Shown here: positions 25,644 to 35,125 of the stretch, one piece after another
How the letters are laid out: each line of letters opens with the position of its first letter
Position numbering within the stretch: position 1 is the stretch's first letter
Source: Chromatiales bacterium
GTDB lineage: Bacteria; Pseudomonadota; Gammaproteobacteria; Chromatiales; Chromatiaceae
Assembly (NCBI GenBank): GCA_022360905.1
Contig: JAKSBX010000235.1
Coordinates: forward strand, 1 to 62,141
DNA length: 62,141 nucleotides
Direction of reading: 5' to 3'
The notes under the pieces: generated by a model
Told to the model about the DNA's origin: nothing
Database searches by the model: none
The model's input: only the letters and a program-made list of their open reading frames with translations
Program-made: the position numbers and the translations under genes

Positions 25644-26054
25644 ATGTCTGAGCAGATAAAAAAATTCATGTACATCAACCGCCGTGCACCCTATGGCACC
25701 ATCTATGCCTGGGAGTCGCTGGAAGTTGTGTTGATCGGTGCGGCGTTTGACCAGGATGTAAGTTTGGCTTTCCTGGATGACGGTGTGTTTCAGTTGGTTA
25801 AGGGGCAGGATACCGCTGAGGTGGATATGAAGAATTTCTCCCCCACCTATCAGGCACTGGGTGACTATGATGTGACCAAGCTTTTCGTCGAGAAAGAGTC
25901 TCTGGAAGAGCGTGGTCTGACGCTTGATGATCTGATGCCGCTCACCTATGAAGATGAAGACGATGATTGGGCTGAGAAGGATTCAATCAAAGTTGTGAGT
26001 CGTGCTGAACTTGCTGACATCATGGAAGAACAAGATGTCATGTTTAGCTTCTAA
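25644..26054 (+). CDS. dsrF: Sulfur relay protein DsrF
   Basis: The protein has 136 residues from the ATG at 25644 and is related to TusC (FMYINRRAPYGTIYAWESLE). It has no cysteine at the DsrE position and serves as a structural subunit of the DsrEFH complex. The acidic C-terminal half (YEDEDDDWAEKD) is typical. It follows dsrE by 16 bp. Confidence 0.95.
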   Translation: MSEQIKKFMYINRRAPYGTIYAWESLEVVLIGAAFDQDVSLAFLDDGVFQLVKGQDTAEVDMKNFSPTYQALGDYDVTKLFVEKESLEERGLTLDDLMPLTYEDEDDDWAEKDSIKVVSRAELADIMEEQDVMFSF

Positions 26055-26069
26055 TCCGGAGTATTGAAT

Positions 26070-26375
26070 ATGAGCACGCTACACACAGTCAATAAATCAC
26101 CTTTCGAGAAGTCTTCTATGGACAGCTGCCTGGCCTATGCCAAACAGGGCAGTGCTGTGCTGATGTATGAAGATGGTATCTATGGTGCGATCAAAGGCAC
26201 AGCGATCGCTGACAAGATTGGCGCAGCCAGCGGTGTCAGCTTCTATGTACTGGGCCCCGACCTGAAAGCGCGCGGTGTCGCTGAAGATAAGGTCGTTGAT
26301 GGTATCGAAATCGTGGACTATCCCAAGTTTGTCGCCCTCGCTGCTGAGAACGACAAAGTACAAGCTTGGGTCTGA
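26070..26375 (+). CDS. dsrH: Sulfur relay protein DsrH
   Basis: The protein has 101 residues in the TusB/DsrH family, with the conserved cysteine at residue 20 (MDSCLAYA). It completes the DsrEFH complex. The ATG at 26070 is preceded by CCGGAG. A TTG two codons upstream is in frame but unlikely. Confidence 0.95.
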   Translation: MSTLHTVNKSPFEKSSMDSCLAYAKQGSAVLMYEDGIYGAIKGTAIADKIGAASGVSFYVLGPDLKARGVAEDKVVDGIEIVDYPKFVALAAENDKVQAWV

Positions 26376-26418
26376 TTAGTTTACTGAACAACTCTGTAAC
26401 GTAATTTGGAGAGAAAAT

Positions 26419-26751
26419 ATGGCTATCGAAGCAAATGGTAAGACCTTCGAAACTGATGAAGAGGGTTACCTGACCAACCTGGGCGAATGGGAGCCTGCTG
26501 TTGCTGAAGTTATGGCGGCAGAGGATGACCTCGAGCTGACCAGTGAGCATTGGGAAATCATCAACTTCCTGCGCGAGTACTATGAAGAGTACCAGATTGC
26601 TCCAGCCGTGCGCGTTCTGACCAAGGCTGTTGGTAAGAAACTGGGTAAGGAAAAAGGCAACTCTAAATATCTGTATGCCCTTTTCCCATATGGTCCTGGT
26701 AAGCAGGCTTGCCGTTTCGCCGGTCTGCCTAAGCCTACTGGCTGTATCTAA
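26419..26751 (+). CDS. dsrC: Sulfur carrier protein DsrC
   Basis: The protein has 110 residues with the two redox cysteines in the mobile C-terminal arm, Cys98 (KQACRFAGL) and Cys109 (PTGCI), ten residues apart. It carries sulfur as a persulfide or trisulphide between DsrEFH, DsrAB and DsrMKJOP. The ribosome site is GGAGAG. A perfect 12 bp hairpin follows the gene, which may allow higher dsrC transcript levels. Confidence 0.97.
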   Translation: MAIEANGKTFETDEEGYLTNLGEWEPAVAEVMAAEDDLELTSEHWEIINFLREYYEEYQIAPAVRVLTKAVGKKLGKEKGNSKYLYALFPYGPGKQACRFAGLPKPTGCI

Positions 26752-26767
26752 GAGACCCTATGCACTT

Positions 26768-26795
26768 GGCGGGTGAATGCTGTCATTCACCCGCC
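26768..26795 (+). other. Perfect hairpin between dsrC and dsrM
   Basis: GGCGGGTGAATG (26768-26779) pairs exactly with CATTCACCCGCC (26784-26795) around a CTGT loop. No T-run follows. It probably stabilises the 3' end of a processed dsrC message or gives partial termination before the membrane-complex genes. Confidence 0.75.
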
Positions 26796-26830
26796 GGTGA
26801 ATCAGACCAACACTTGAGGAACGCAGGAAC

Positions 26831-27553
26831 ATGTCATCTGTCTACGCGTTGCTGTTTATCGTAGCGACCATCGTTCTGGTAATTGGCTTGACGAGAAAAA
26901 TCGTCCAGTATGCCAAGACACCTGCACCACTAAAGATTCCCACGACTCCGGCGCCTGTAACACAGACCGGGGTTGTTTTCAGAATGTTTCGCGAAGTTGT
27001 GCTCTTTGAAAGTCTGTTCAAGAGCACCAAGTGGACCTGGATCTTTTCCTGGATGTTCCACATGGGGCTCTTCCTGGTCCTGCTGAGGCATGTGCGCTAC
27101 TTCATCGATCCGGTATGGCTGCCTATCCAATTGATACAGCCTTTCGGTAAGTACGCTGCCTTTGCCATGGTTGCAGGTCTGGTCGGTCTGCTGATTCGAC
27201 GCATATTCGTTGACCGGGTTCGCTATATCTCTGCACCATCCGATTACCTTTGGCTGTTGATTCTGCTGGTGATCGGCATGAGCGGTGCCATGATGACTTT
27301 TGTCATCCACACCGATGTGGTGGCAGTGAAGCAGTTTTTCACCGGATTCTGGACCTTCAGTGGCGGCGAGTTGCCGATGGATCCGATCCTGTTGATACAT
27401 CTGACTCTGGTTGCTGTGCTGATGATCTTGCTGCCATTCAGCAAGCTGCTGCATATTCCCGGGGTCTTCTTCAGCCCAACCCGTAATCAAGTGGACAATC
27501 CGCGTGAGCGTCGCCACTTGGTCGAGTGGGCCAGAAAGTTTGAAGAGTCTTAA
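26831..27553 (+). CDS. dsrM: DsrM, membrane cytochrome b of the DsrMKJOP complex
   Basis: The protein has 240 residues with about five membrane helices and is related to the NarI cytochrome b family. Candidate haem ligands include His in FSWMFHMGLF, LLRHVRYF, FVIHTDV and ILLIHLTL. It moves electrons between the quinone pool and DsrK. The short cytoplasmic C-terminus ends RRHLVEWARKFEES. Confidence 0.95.
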   Translation: MSSVYALLFIVATIVLVIGLTRKIVQYAKTPAPLKIPTTPAPVTQTGVVFRMFREVVLFESLFKSTKWTWIFSWMFHMGLFLVLLRHVRYFIDPVWLPIQLIQPFGKYAAFAMVAGLVGLLIRRIFVDRVRYISAPSDYLWLLILLVIGMSGAMMTFVIHTDVVAVKQFFTGFWTFSGGELPMDPILLIHLTLVAVLMILLPFSKLLHIPGVFFSPTRNQVDNPRERRHLVEWARKFEES

Positions 27554-27581
27554 GTCCACGCTTGGCCGATGAGGGTTACAA

Positions 27582-29120
27582 ATGGCTGGAGCTGAATTCG
27601 AAACACCGGAACTGAGTGAATATATAGAAGTTCCTGAATTGGTTGAAGGTACCATGGAGCATATCACTTGCTTCGTGGCCAAACCTGAACATCAGGAAGA
27701 CTTGGGCTTTCCCGGTGAGAAAGTAGAGAACTGGAAAGAGGTCGCGATCGACAAGATGGGCGATCTGCTGAGCCGCTATCGCTCATTCCAGGTTTTCATG
27801 GATGCCTGCGTGAAATGTGGTTCCTGCACGGATAAATGCCATTATTTTCTCGGTACCCAGGATCCCAAGAATATGCCTGTAGGTCGTCAGGACCTGCTGC
27901 GTAAAGTCTATCGTCGCTACTTCACATTCGCCGGAAAGTATTTTCCGAAACTGGTCGGCGCTGTCGATCTGAGCGAAGAGATCATTGACGATTGGTACAG
28001 CTATTTTCACCAGTGTTCACAATGCCGACGCTGCTCTGTGTTCTGCCCCTATGGCATCGATACCGCAGAGATCTCCATGGCAGCCAGAGAGATTCTGGAT
28101 TCCATCGGTGTCGGCCAGAAGTACTGTAACGAAATCATCGGCAAGGTGCACAAGATCGGCAACAATCTGGGTCTGCCCGGTCCTGCCATCGCTGATACCC
28201 TTGAAGGTCTGGAAGAAGATGTTTACGAAGAGGATGAAGTCGCCGTTAAATATCCTCTCGATGTGAAGGGGGCTGACATCCTGCTGGTTACCCCTTCAGC
28301 TGACTTCTTTGCCGAGCCTCACGTGGATGGCTTGATCGGTTACGGAAAGGTCTTCCATGAAGCCGGTGTCAGCTGGACATTGAGTACCAAAGCCTCGGAA
28401 GCCGGTAACTTCGGCATGTTCATCGGCAGCTATGAAAATATGCGCCGGGTATCGCTGAGAATCCGTGAAGCGGCGTTGGAGCTTGGTGTTAAACGCATCG
28501 TCTTCGGTGAGTGTGGTCACGCCTGGCGTATCGCCTACAGTTTCCTCAACACCTTGGCGGGTCCATTTGATTTCCTCGATCCCGACTATCCGGTACCACA
28601 GCATATCTGTGAGTTCACGCTGAACGAGATCGAAAAGGGTACCCTGGAGTTCGACAAGTCGGAAAACGACGATATGTCGATCACCTTCCACGACTCTTGC
28701 AACGTGGCCCGTGCCTCCCGTATGGGTGACACACCGGGTGGCCAGTTTGAGATTCCCCGCAAAGTCATCAAGGCGGTCGTCAACAACTACCACGACATGG
28801 AGTGGGACACCATCCATGAGCGCACCTTCTGCTGCGGCGGTGGTGGTGGCCTGCTGACTGACGACCTGATGGAGGTGCGCGTCAAAGGGGCGAAGCCCCG
28901 TATGAGCGCCTTCAAGAATGTCATGGAAGAGAAGGGTGTTACCCATCTGGCTGCAATTTGCGCCATCTGCAAGAGTCAGTTCACCAAGGTACTACCTTAC
29001 TACGGTATGGATATGTTCCAGATCGTCAGTGTTCACCAATTGGTCAGCAATGCCATTGTGTTGAACAGAAAAACGCCGCCCGAGGAAGCTCCGGGTTATG
29101 GCGAAGATGATGATGAATAG
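27582..29120 (+). CDS. dsrK: DsrK, HdrD-like iron-sulfur subunit
   Basis: The protein has 512 residues. Two [4Fe-4S] motifs lie near the N-terminus (CVKCGSCTDKC near residue 75, CSQCRRCSVFCPYG). Two CCG-domain regions follow, including HDSCNVAR and TFCCGGGGG, which resemble the catalytic non-cubane cluster site of heterodisulfide reductase HdrD. It is the cytoplasmic subunit proposed to act on DsrC-linked disulphide or trisulphide. It follows dsrM by 28 bp. Confidence 0.96.
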   Translation: MAGAEFETPELSEYIEVPELVEGTMEHITCFVAKPEHQEDLGFPGEKVENWKEVAIDKMGDLLSRYRSFQVFMDACVKCGSCTDKCHYFLGTQDPKNMPVGRQDLLRKVYRRYFTFAGKYFPKLVGAVDLSEEIIDDWYSYFHQCSQCRRCSVFCPYGIDTAEISMAAREILDSIGVGQKYCNEIIGKVHKIGNNLGLPGPAIADTLEGLEEDVYEEDEVAVKYPLDVKGADILLVTPSADFFAEPHVDGLIGYGKVFHEAGVSWTLSTKASEAGNFGMFIGSYENMRRVSLRIREAALELGVKRIVFGECGHAWRIAYSFLNTLAGPFDFLDPDYPVPQHICEFTLNEIEKGTLEFDKSENDDMSITFHDSCNVARASRMGDTPGGQFEIPRKVIKAVVNNYHDMEWDTIHERTFCCGGGGGLLTDDLMEVRVKGAKPRMSAFKNVMEEKGVTHLAAICAICKSQFTKVLPYYGMDMFQIVSVHQLVSNAIVLNRKTPPEEAPGYGEDDDE

Positions 29121-29199
29121 AGATACGAAAAACTAGCGCAACATAGATTCCTACCCTGTGTAGGGCACGACCAAGATAAGTTCTATAAGGAGACTGAAT

Positions 29200-31146
29200 A
29201 TGGCAACTCCTAGCGAAGAGATGAAAAAAGACGTTACTTGGCGTCGTTTCGAAGACGGCGACAATGAGTGGGATGATTGGGGTGATAAGATCTTCCAGGA
29301 AGATACATCCTACAAGTGCCCTACCTATATCAATCGTACACCTCCCTGTCAGGGTGGTTGTCCATCCGGTCACGACATCCGTGGCTGGTTGGCGATCGTA
29401 CGTGAGCAGGAAAAACCTTCCGAAGGTATGGAGTGGGAACAGTATGCATTCGAGCGTGCTGTCGAGGCTAACCCGTTTCCTTCCATGATGGGCCGTGTCT
29501 GCCCGGCACCCTGTCAGGATGGTTGTAACCGTAACGAGGTTGAAGACTTCGTCGGCATCAACTCGGTTGAGCAGTACATCGGCGATACCGCGATCGAGAA
29601 AGGTTTTAAATTCACCCCAGGCGCCGATACCGGTAAAAAAGTCGCGGTAATCGGTGGTGGACCGGCTGGTATGGCTGCTGCCTTCCAACTGCGTAAACTG
29701 GGTCACGGGGTTACTGTATTCGAAAAGGATCCGGAGCTCGGCGGTATGATGCGTTACGGCATCCCCAACTATCGTATTCCACGCGATAAGCTGCAGGCTG
29801 AGATTCAGCGTATCCTGGATATGGGCGTTGAGACCCGTACCGGTGTCAAGGTCGGTTCCGATGTGCCGGTTGCCGATATCGAAAAAGAGTACGATGCCAT
29901 TCTTTGGGCACTGGGTTGCCAGAATGGTCGCGATCTGCCGGTTGACGGCTGGGTCGGCACACCTAACTGTGTCTCCGGTGTCGCCTTCCTTAAGGCCTTC
30001 AACGAGGGTCGCATGAAGGTCACTGCGAAGAATGTGGTCTGTATCGGTGGTGGTGATACCTCCATCGACGTGATTTCAGTCGCCCGTCGTCTCGGTACCA
30101 ATACTGCAGCAGGCAATCCTGAAGATGTGGTACTCGATATCACGATGAATCAGGATGATGCACTGGCCGATGGGGCAGAGCCTGCCAATGCCACGCTGAC
30201 CTCTCTGTTCACCAAGGACAAGATGTTTGCTGCACAGCACGAGATTCACGATGCACTGCATGAAGGCTGCGAGATTCTGGATGGTGTGATGCCACTGGAA
30301 GTGATCGTCGGTGCAGACGGTCGCGCAACCGGACTGAAGGTTTGTGACTGTACAATGGACGGCATGACCCCGGTCCCAACGGAAGGTACCGAGCGTGTAC
30401 TGGAAGCTGACCTGATTGTATCCGCGATTGGTCAGAGTGCCGATATGGATGGCCTGGAAGATATGGCCAATGATCGCAACCTGATCGATGCCGACAAGTT
30501 TTATCAGGTACCCGGTAAAGAGGGTCACTTCGTCGCAGGTGATATCGTTCGCCCTCATCTGCTGACCACCGCGATTGGTCAGGCATCCATTGCCTGCGAA
30601 AGCATCGATGCCTATATCACTAAGAAAACGCTGGCCAAGCGCCCCAAAGTAGATGTACACCACTTCGACCTGCTGGATAAGCTGAAAGAGGCCGATATGG
30701 CGCCTGAAGCCTTCGATAAGAATGAAGGTGATCTGCGTGGTACCAACTCTGCGAAGTTTGCTGTCCACAACTATGAGGATCGTTCCCGTCAGGAGGTTAT
30801 TCCTGCCAACGATCTGTTCCTCGGTCACTTCGAATTTACACCACGTCTGCTGCGTTCAGAAGATGTTCCCACCGCAGATGAAGTGTTACACCACTTCAAA
30901 GAGCGTATGAGTGGTCTGAACCAGGAACAGGTGCAGGAAGAGGCCAAACGATGCATGAGCTGCGGCATGTGCTTCGAGTGTGATAACTGCGTGGTTTTCT
31001 GTCCTCAGGATGCGGTATTCCGTGTCAAACGCAATGAGACCACCACTGGACGCTATGTGGACACAGACTACAACAAGTGTATCGGTTGTCATGTTTGTAC
31101 CGATGTCTGCCCAACTGGTTATATCCAAATGGGGTTAGGTGAATAG
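29200..31146 (+). CDS. dsrL: DsrL, NAD(P)H:acceptor oxidoreductase partner of DsrAB
   Basis: The protein has 648 residues. An N-terminal Cys-containing domain (PPCQGGCPSGHDIRGW) precedes an FAD site (VIGGGPAGMAAAF near residue 150) and an NAD(P)H site (CIGGGDTSIDV near 280). Two [4Fe-4S] clusters are at the C-terminus (CMSCGMCFECDNCVVFCP, CIGCHVCTDVCP). In sulfur oxidisers DsrL accepts electrons from DsrAB and reduces NAD(P). The ribosome site is AAGGAG. Confidence 0.96.
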   Translation: MATPSEEMKKDVTWRRFEDGDNEWDDWGDKIFQEDTSYKCPTYINRTPPCQGGCPSGHDIRGWLAIVREQEKPSEGMEWEQYAFERAVEANPFPSMMGRVCPAPCQDGCNRNEVEDFVGINSVEQYIGDTAIEKGFKFTPGADTGKKVAVIGGGPAGMAAAFQLRKLGHGVTVFEKDPELGGMMRYGIPNYRIPRDKLQAEIQRILDMGVETRTGVKVGSDVPVADIEKEYDAILWALGCQNGRDLPVDGWVGTPNCVSGVAFLKAFNEGRMKVTAKNVVCIGGGDTSIDVISVARRLGTNTAAGNPEDVVLDITMNQDDALADGAEPANATLTSLFTKDKMFAAQHEIHDALHEGCEILDGVMPLEVIVGADGRATGLKVCDCTMDGMTPVPTEGTERVLEADLIVSAIGQSADMDGLEDMANDRNLIDADKFYQVPGKEGHFVAGDIVRPHLLTTAIGQASIACESIDAYITKKTLAKRPKVDVHHFDLLDKLKEADMAPEAFDKNEGDLRGTNSAKFAVHNYEDRSRQEVIPANDLFLGHFEFTPRLLRSEDVPTADEVLHHFKERMSGLNQEQVQEEAKRCMSCGMCFECDNCVVFCPQDAVFRVKRNETTTGRYVDTDYNKCIGCHVCTDVCPTGYIQMGLGE

Positions 31147-31154
31147 GAGCTGAG

Positions 31155-31631
31155 ATGCGTAGTTCTCTCATCAGCAACAGTACTCTCTTGATCCTGCTGG
31201 CGGCGCTATTGGCGCCTGCCACGCAGGTGTTCGCGGAGAGTCGCTTTGTGACCGAAAATTCGAAAGCCGCTTCGCTCAAGAGTTGCGTGGCACCAACGGA
31301 TCAGATGCGCAGGAATCATATGGACTACCTGCAGCATGGCAGGGATGACACCGTTATCGATGGCATTCGCGGCATCGACTACAGTCTGTCGGAGTGTATC
31401 GACTGTCATGCTTCGACAAACCCACAAGGTCAGGCGGTATCTGTAACCGATGAGGGTCAATTCTGTCAGGCTTGTCACGAGTATGTTGCGGTGAGCCCAG
31501 CCTGTTTTCAGTGCCACAGAACAACGCCCGATCCACAAGTCGGAGCTGCTAAATTTGGACATCATAGTGGTGACTCCGATCCGCATGAAGGCCTTGATAT
31601 TCAACTGCCAGCTGGGATTCAGAGAGACTGA
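31155..31631 (+). CDS. dsrJ: DsrJ, periplasmic triheme cytochrome c
   Basis: The protein has 158 residues with an N-terminal membrane/signal helix. Three haem c motifs are present: CIDCH (from Cys81), CQACH (from Cys104) and CFQCH (from Cys117). The conserved Cys in KSCVAPTDQMRRNHM is the candidate axial ligand of the unusual His/Cys haem known in this family. The ribosome site is AGGAG. DsrJ is the periplasmic electron-transfer subunit of DsrMKJOP. Confidence 0.95.
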   Translation: MRSSLISNSTLLILLAALLAPATQVFAESRFVTENSKAASLKSCVAPTDQMRRNHMDYLQHGRDDTVIDGIRGIDYSLSECIDCHASTNPQGQAVSVTDEGQFCQACHEYVAVSPACFQCHRTTPDPQVGAAKFGHHSGDSDPHEGLDIQLPAGIQRD

Positions 31632-31633
31632 AG

Positions 31634-32386
31634 ATGAGTAATAAGTTTGACCAGCCGAATATGGATCGCCGCAAGATGATTGGCGGTGCCATTGCTGCAA
31701 CCGGTGCCATGACCATCGCACCCGGCGTTATTCTACATGCTGCTTCTGTCAGTGATGAGGCTTCTTCCGGAGCTGATGCAAAACATCGTTGGGGCATGCT
31801 GATCGACAGTAACAAATGTGCTGACGGTTGTAATGCCTGTGTCGATGCCTGTAATACAGAACACGGCCTGAAAGGCCATGGCAGACCGGCAACAGACGCG
31901 GTCTGGATTCGCCCGGTGAAACTGAAAGACAAACAGACCGGCCGTGAAAACCGTCTGGTTATGATGTGTCAGCATTGTGAGCACCCACCCTGTGTCGATG
32001 TCTGTCCGACCAACGCCTCGTTCAAGCGTGTCGATGGCATTGTGCTGGTGGATCGCCATCGTTGTATCGGTTGTCGTTACTGCATGATGGCCTGTCCCTA
32101 TAAAGCCCGCTCATTCATTCATGAAGCACTGACTGATCAGTCGGTTAATGCACCACGCGGCAAAGGTTGTGTCGAGTCCTGCACGCTCTGTGTGCACCGT
32201 GTCGATGCGGGGGAGATGCAGACGGCCTGCCAGGAAGCTTGTGCCAAAGAGGGCCATGGCGCCATCCTTTTCGGTGACTTGAATGATCCGAATAGCGAGA
32301 TCAGCAAGACACTTAAATCCACCAACTCAGTACAGATCCGGGCCGACCTAGAGTTGAACACCGGCGTGCGCTATCTCAACCTGTAA
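31634..32386 (+). CDS. dsrO: DsrO, periplasmic iron-sulfur protein
   Basis: The protein has 250 residues with a twin-arginine signal (DRRKMIGGAIAATGAMTIA). Four ferredoxin-type cysteine groups are visible, among them CADGCNACVDACN, CQHCEHPPCVDVCP and CIGCRYCMMACPY. It is exported folded by Tat and connects DsrJ to the membrane protein DsrP. It begins 2 bp after the dsrJ stop. Confidence 0.96.
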   Translation: MSNKFDQPNMDRRKMIGGAIAATGAMTIAPGVILHAASVSDEASSGADAKHRWGMLIDSNKCADGCNACVDACNTEHGLKGHGRPATDAVWIRPVKLKDKQTGRENRLVMMCQHCEHPPCVDVCPTNASFKRVDGIVLVDRHRCIGCRYCMMACPYKARSFIHEALTDQSVNAPRGKGCVESCTLCVHRVDAGEMQTACQEACAKEGHGAILFGDLNDPNSEISKTLKSTNSVQIRADLELNTGVRYLNL

Positions 32387-32409
32387 TCTGAGGGGAGCTA
32401 GGATTCAAA

Positions 32410-33597
32410 ATGAGTAAGATGTATTACCGCGAACTCTACTGTGGCACACCGGCAAGATTCTGGTCCGGGCTGGCCCTGTTGGGTGTGATCATCGCCATTG
32501 GACTGGGTGCCGCCTACTACATGGAGCACAATGGTCACTGGGTTACCGGTATGTCCAACCAGATCGTCTGGGGACTGCCTCATGTCTTCGCCATCTTTCT
32601 GATCGTTGCCGCTTCCGGGGCGTTGAATGTGGCTTCTATCGGTTCAGTCTTCGGTGGTCCGCTGTATAAGCCGCTGGGTCGCTATTCCGGTTTACTCGCC
32701 ATTGGCCTGCTGGCTGGCGGTTTGATGGTGCTGGTACTCGATCTGGGACGTCCTGACCGTCTGATCGTTGCTATGACCGAGTATAATTTCAAGTCGATAT
32801 TTGCCTGGAACGTCATTCTATATACCGGTTTCTTTGCAATCGTTGGTATCTATCTGTGGACCATGATTGACCGTAGTGTAAGCAAGTATAAACGCCCGGT
32901 CGGTTTTGCCGCTTTCTTCTGGCGTATCGCATTGACCACCGGTACAGGTTCCATCTTTGGTTTTCTGGTCGCCCGGGAAGCCTACGATGCTGCGATCATG
33001 GCCCCGATGTTCGTTATCATGTCGTTTAGCTACGGTCTGGCTTTCTTCATCATCACACTGATTGCCGCCTACATCTGGGGTGACCGTGAACTGGGTGACT
33101 TCCGTCTGGCCAAACTGAAAAACCTGTTGGGGGTTTTCGTCGGTGCGGTACTCTACTTCACCCTGGCGTACAATCTGACCAACCTATACATTACCCAGCA
33201 TCATGGTATTGAGCGCTTCATTCTGCTCGATGGGGGTGTCTATACCCAGATGTTCTGGATCGGTCAGATCTTCATTGGCAGTATCATTCCGCTGTTTCTG
33301 ATCTACTCCCCGGCATTTGAAAAGTCCCGCTGGGCAATTGCTGCGGCGTCCATTGCGGTGCTGATCGGTGGTTTTTTCCAGATCTATGTGATTGTGATCG
33401 GTGGGCAGGCCTATCCGATGAATCTGTTCCCGGGTAAAGAGGTTGTGGAAAGCGGTTTCTACGATGGGCAGGTGATGAGTTATGTACCTACGCTGCCTGA
33501 AGCGGCACTCGGCGTTGCCGGTATCGCGGTCGCCCTGGCCATGGTTGCGGTTGGCGCCAGGGTATTCAAGGTGTTTCCGGAGACTTTGGAAGATTAA
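32410..33597 (+). CDS. dsrP: DsrP, NrfD-like integral membrane subunit
   Basis: The protein has 395 residues with about ten membrane helices and NrfD/PsrC family features. It is the quinone-interacting subunit paired with DsrO. The ribosome site is GAGGGGAG a little far upstream. A terminator-like hairpin follows 43 bp after the stop, which splits the operon before dsrN. Confidence 0.95.
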   Translation: MSKMYYRELYCGTPARFWSGLALLGVIIAIGLGAAYYMEHNGHWVTGMSNQIVWGLPHVFAIFLIVAASGALNVASIGSVFGGPLYKPLGRYSGLLAIGLLAGGLMVLVLDLGRPDRLIVAMTEYNFKSIFAWNVILYTGFFAIVGIYLWTMIDRSVSKYKRPVGFAAFFWRIALTTGTGSIFGFLVAREAYDAAIMAPMFVIMSFSYGLAFFIITLIAAYIWGDRELGDFRLAKLKNLLGVFVGAVLYFTLAYNLTNLYITQHHGIERFILLDGGVYTQMFWIGQIFIGSIIPLFLIYSPAFEKSRWAIAAASIAVLIGGFFQIYVIVIGGQAYPMNLFPGKEVVESGFYDGQVMSYVPTLPEAALGVAGIAVALAMVAVGARVFKVFPETLED

Positions 33598-33640
33598 TCG
33601 ATCTTTCACATCCTCGGCAATCGAACAAGATTGATAGAGA

Positions 33641-33674
33641 TCCATCACCGCTTCGCGGTGGTGGATTTTTTATT
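33641..33674 (+). terminator. Rho-independent terminator after dsrP
   Basis: TCCATCACCG pairs with CGGTGGTGGA (one T-G pair) around a short CTTCG loop and is followed directly by a T-run (TTTTTTATTT). It should end, or strongly reduce, transcription between dsrP and dsrN. Confidence 0.85.
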
Positions 33675-33719
33675 TACAGCGTAGGATGTATCCAGCTTAC
33701 TCGATAACCCCCATCTGCC

Positions 33720-35105
33720 GTGCCATCAATCTACATATCAGCCGCCCATAAATCTTCAGGCAAGACCACGCTCTCGATCGGACTTGTGCGTGCCTTGCTG
33801 GATCGAGGGGTTCGGGTACAACCCTTCAAGAAGGGACCGGACTATATCGATCCCCTCTGGTTGAGTGCCGCAGCAGGCAGATCTTGCTATAACCTGGATT
33901 TCTACACCCAGAGTCGGGAGGAGATTACCGATCGCTATATCCAGCAGCAGCAGGATAGTGATCTGGCGCTGATCGAGGGTAACAAGGGGCTGTACGACGG
34001 TGTTGATGTGGCCGGTTCGAACAGTAACGCGGCAATGGCTGTTCATCTTGGAGCCCCGGTCGTATTGGTCATCAACTGCCGGGGTATGACCCGGGGTATT
34101 GCCCCGCTGCTACTTGGCTATCAGGCCTTCGACCGGGATATACGGATTGCCGGGGTGATTCTCAACCAGGTGGGTGGCAGTCGGCATCAGTCGAAACTGG
34201 TTCAGGTGGTGGAGCACTATACGGACATCCCGGTGTTGGGTGCAGTACAGGCGGATCCGGAGCTGCGGATCGTCGAACGCCATCTGGGCTTGATCCCAAG
34301 CAATGAGGAGCAGAGTTCGGAAAAGCTCATCAACAAGTTGGCGGCAACGGCCAAAACCAATGTGGATCTCGATCGTTTTCTCGACATAGCCGACAGTGCT
34401 GAGCCGATTGGCAGCGCATCCACACAAACTCCGTTGAATTCCATTCAGCCTTATCAGGGGCTCAAAATCGGCCTAGCCAGGGATGAGGCATTCGGTTTCT
34501 ACTACCCGGATGACCTGGACAGTTTTCGGGATTTGGGTGCGGAGCTGGTTGAATTCAATACCCTGAAAGAGAAGGAACTGCCTGATGTGGATGGTATTTT
34601 TCTAGGTGGTGGCTTTCCGGAAACGACCATGGAACAGATCGAAAACAACCCGGCCATGCAGCAGGCGATTGTCGGTTTTATCGAGCGGGGTGGGCCGGTT
34701 TATGCTGAATGTGGCGGATTGATCTATTTGACCCGGAGTCTGTCCTGGCAGGGGAAAAAATGTAGAATGTCAGGGGTGATACCGGCCGATACGGTGATGC
34801 ATGAGAAACCCCAGGGTAGAGGCTATGTGCGCTTGAGTGAAACCGGCAGGAGCCCCTGGCCAGATCTGGAGGCTGGGCAGCAGGAGATCTATGCCCATGA
34901 GTTTCACTACTCATCCCTGGCTGGCTTGGAGGCCGATCAGGATGACTACGCTTACAGGGTGGAGCGGGGTTACGGTATCGATGGTAAAAATGATGGTTAC
35001 GTCTATAAAAATCTGTTGGCAAGTTATACCCACAGACGCAGCGTAGGCGGTAACAACTGGGTGGCGCGTTTTCTGGCGCTGGTGGCGTCAGTGAAAAACG
35101 TTTGA
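33720..35105 (+). CDS. dsrN: DsrN, sirohaem amidase (cobyrinate a,c-diamide synthase family)
   Basis: The protein has 461 residues. An N-terminal P-loop-like ATPase domain (SAAHKSSGKTTLSIGLVRAL) is followed by a class I glutamine amidotransferase domain with the nucleophile in PVYAECGGLIYL. It is homologous to CobB/CbiA and proposed to amidate sirohaem for DsrAB. It starts at GTG. It lies after a terminator, so it may have its own promoter or depend on read-through. Confidence 0.95.
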   Translation: MPSIYISAAHKSSGKTTLSIGLVRALLDRGVRVQPFKKGPDYIDPLWLSAAAGRSCYNLDFYTQSREEITDRYIQQQQDSDLALIEGNKGLYDGVDVAGSNSNAAMAVHLGAPVVLVINCRGMTRGIAPLLLGYQAFDRDIRIAGVILNQVGGSRHQSKLVQVVEHYTDIPVLGAVQADPELRIVERHLGLIPSNEEQSSEKLINKLAATAKTNVDLDRFLDIADSAEPIGSASTQTPLNSIQPYQGLKIGLARDEAFGFYYPDDLDSFRDLGAELVEFNTLKEKELPDVDGIFLGGGFPETTMEQIENNPAMQQAIVGFIERGGPVYAECGGLIYLTRSLSWQGKKCRMSGVIPADTVMHEKPQGRGYVRLSETGRSPWPDLEAGQQEIYAHEFHYSSLAGLEADQDDYAYRVERGYGIDGKNDGYVYKNLLASYTHRRSVGGNNWVARFLALVASVKNV

Positions 35106-35125
35106 GAGCAAACAACAGGTGAGCG

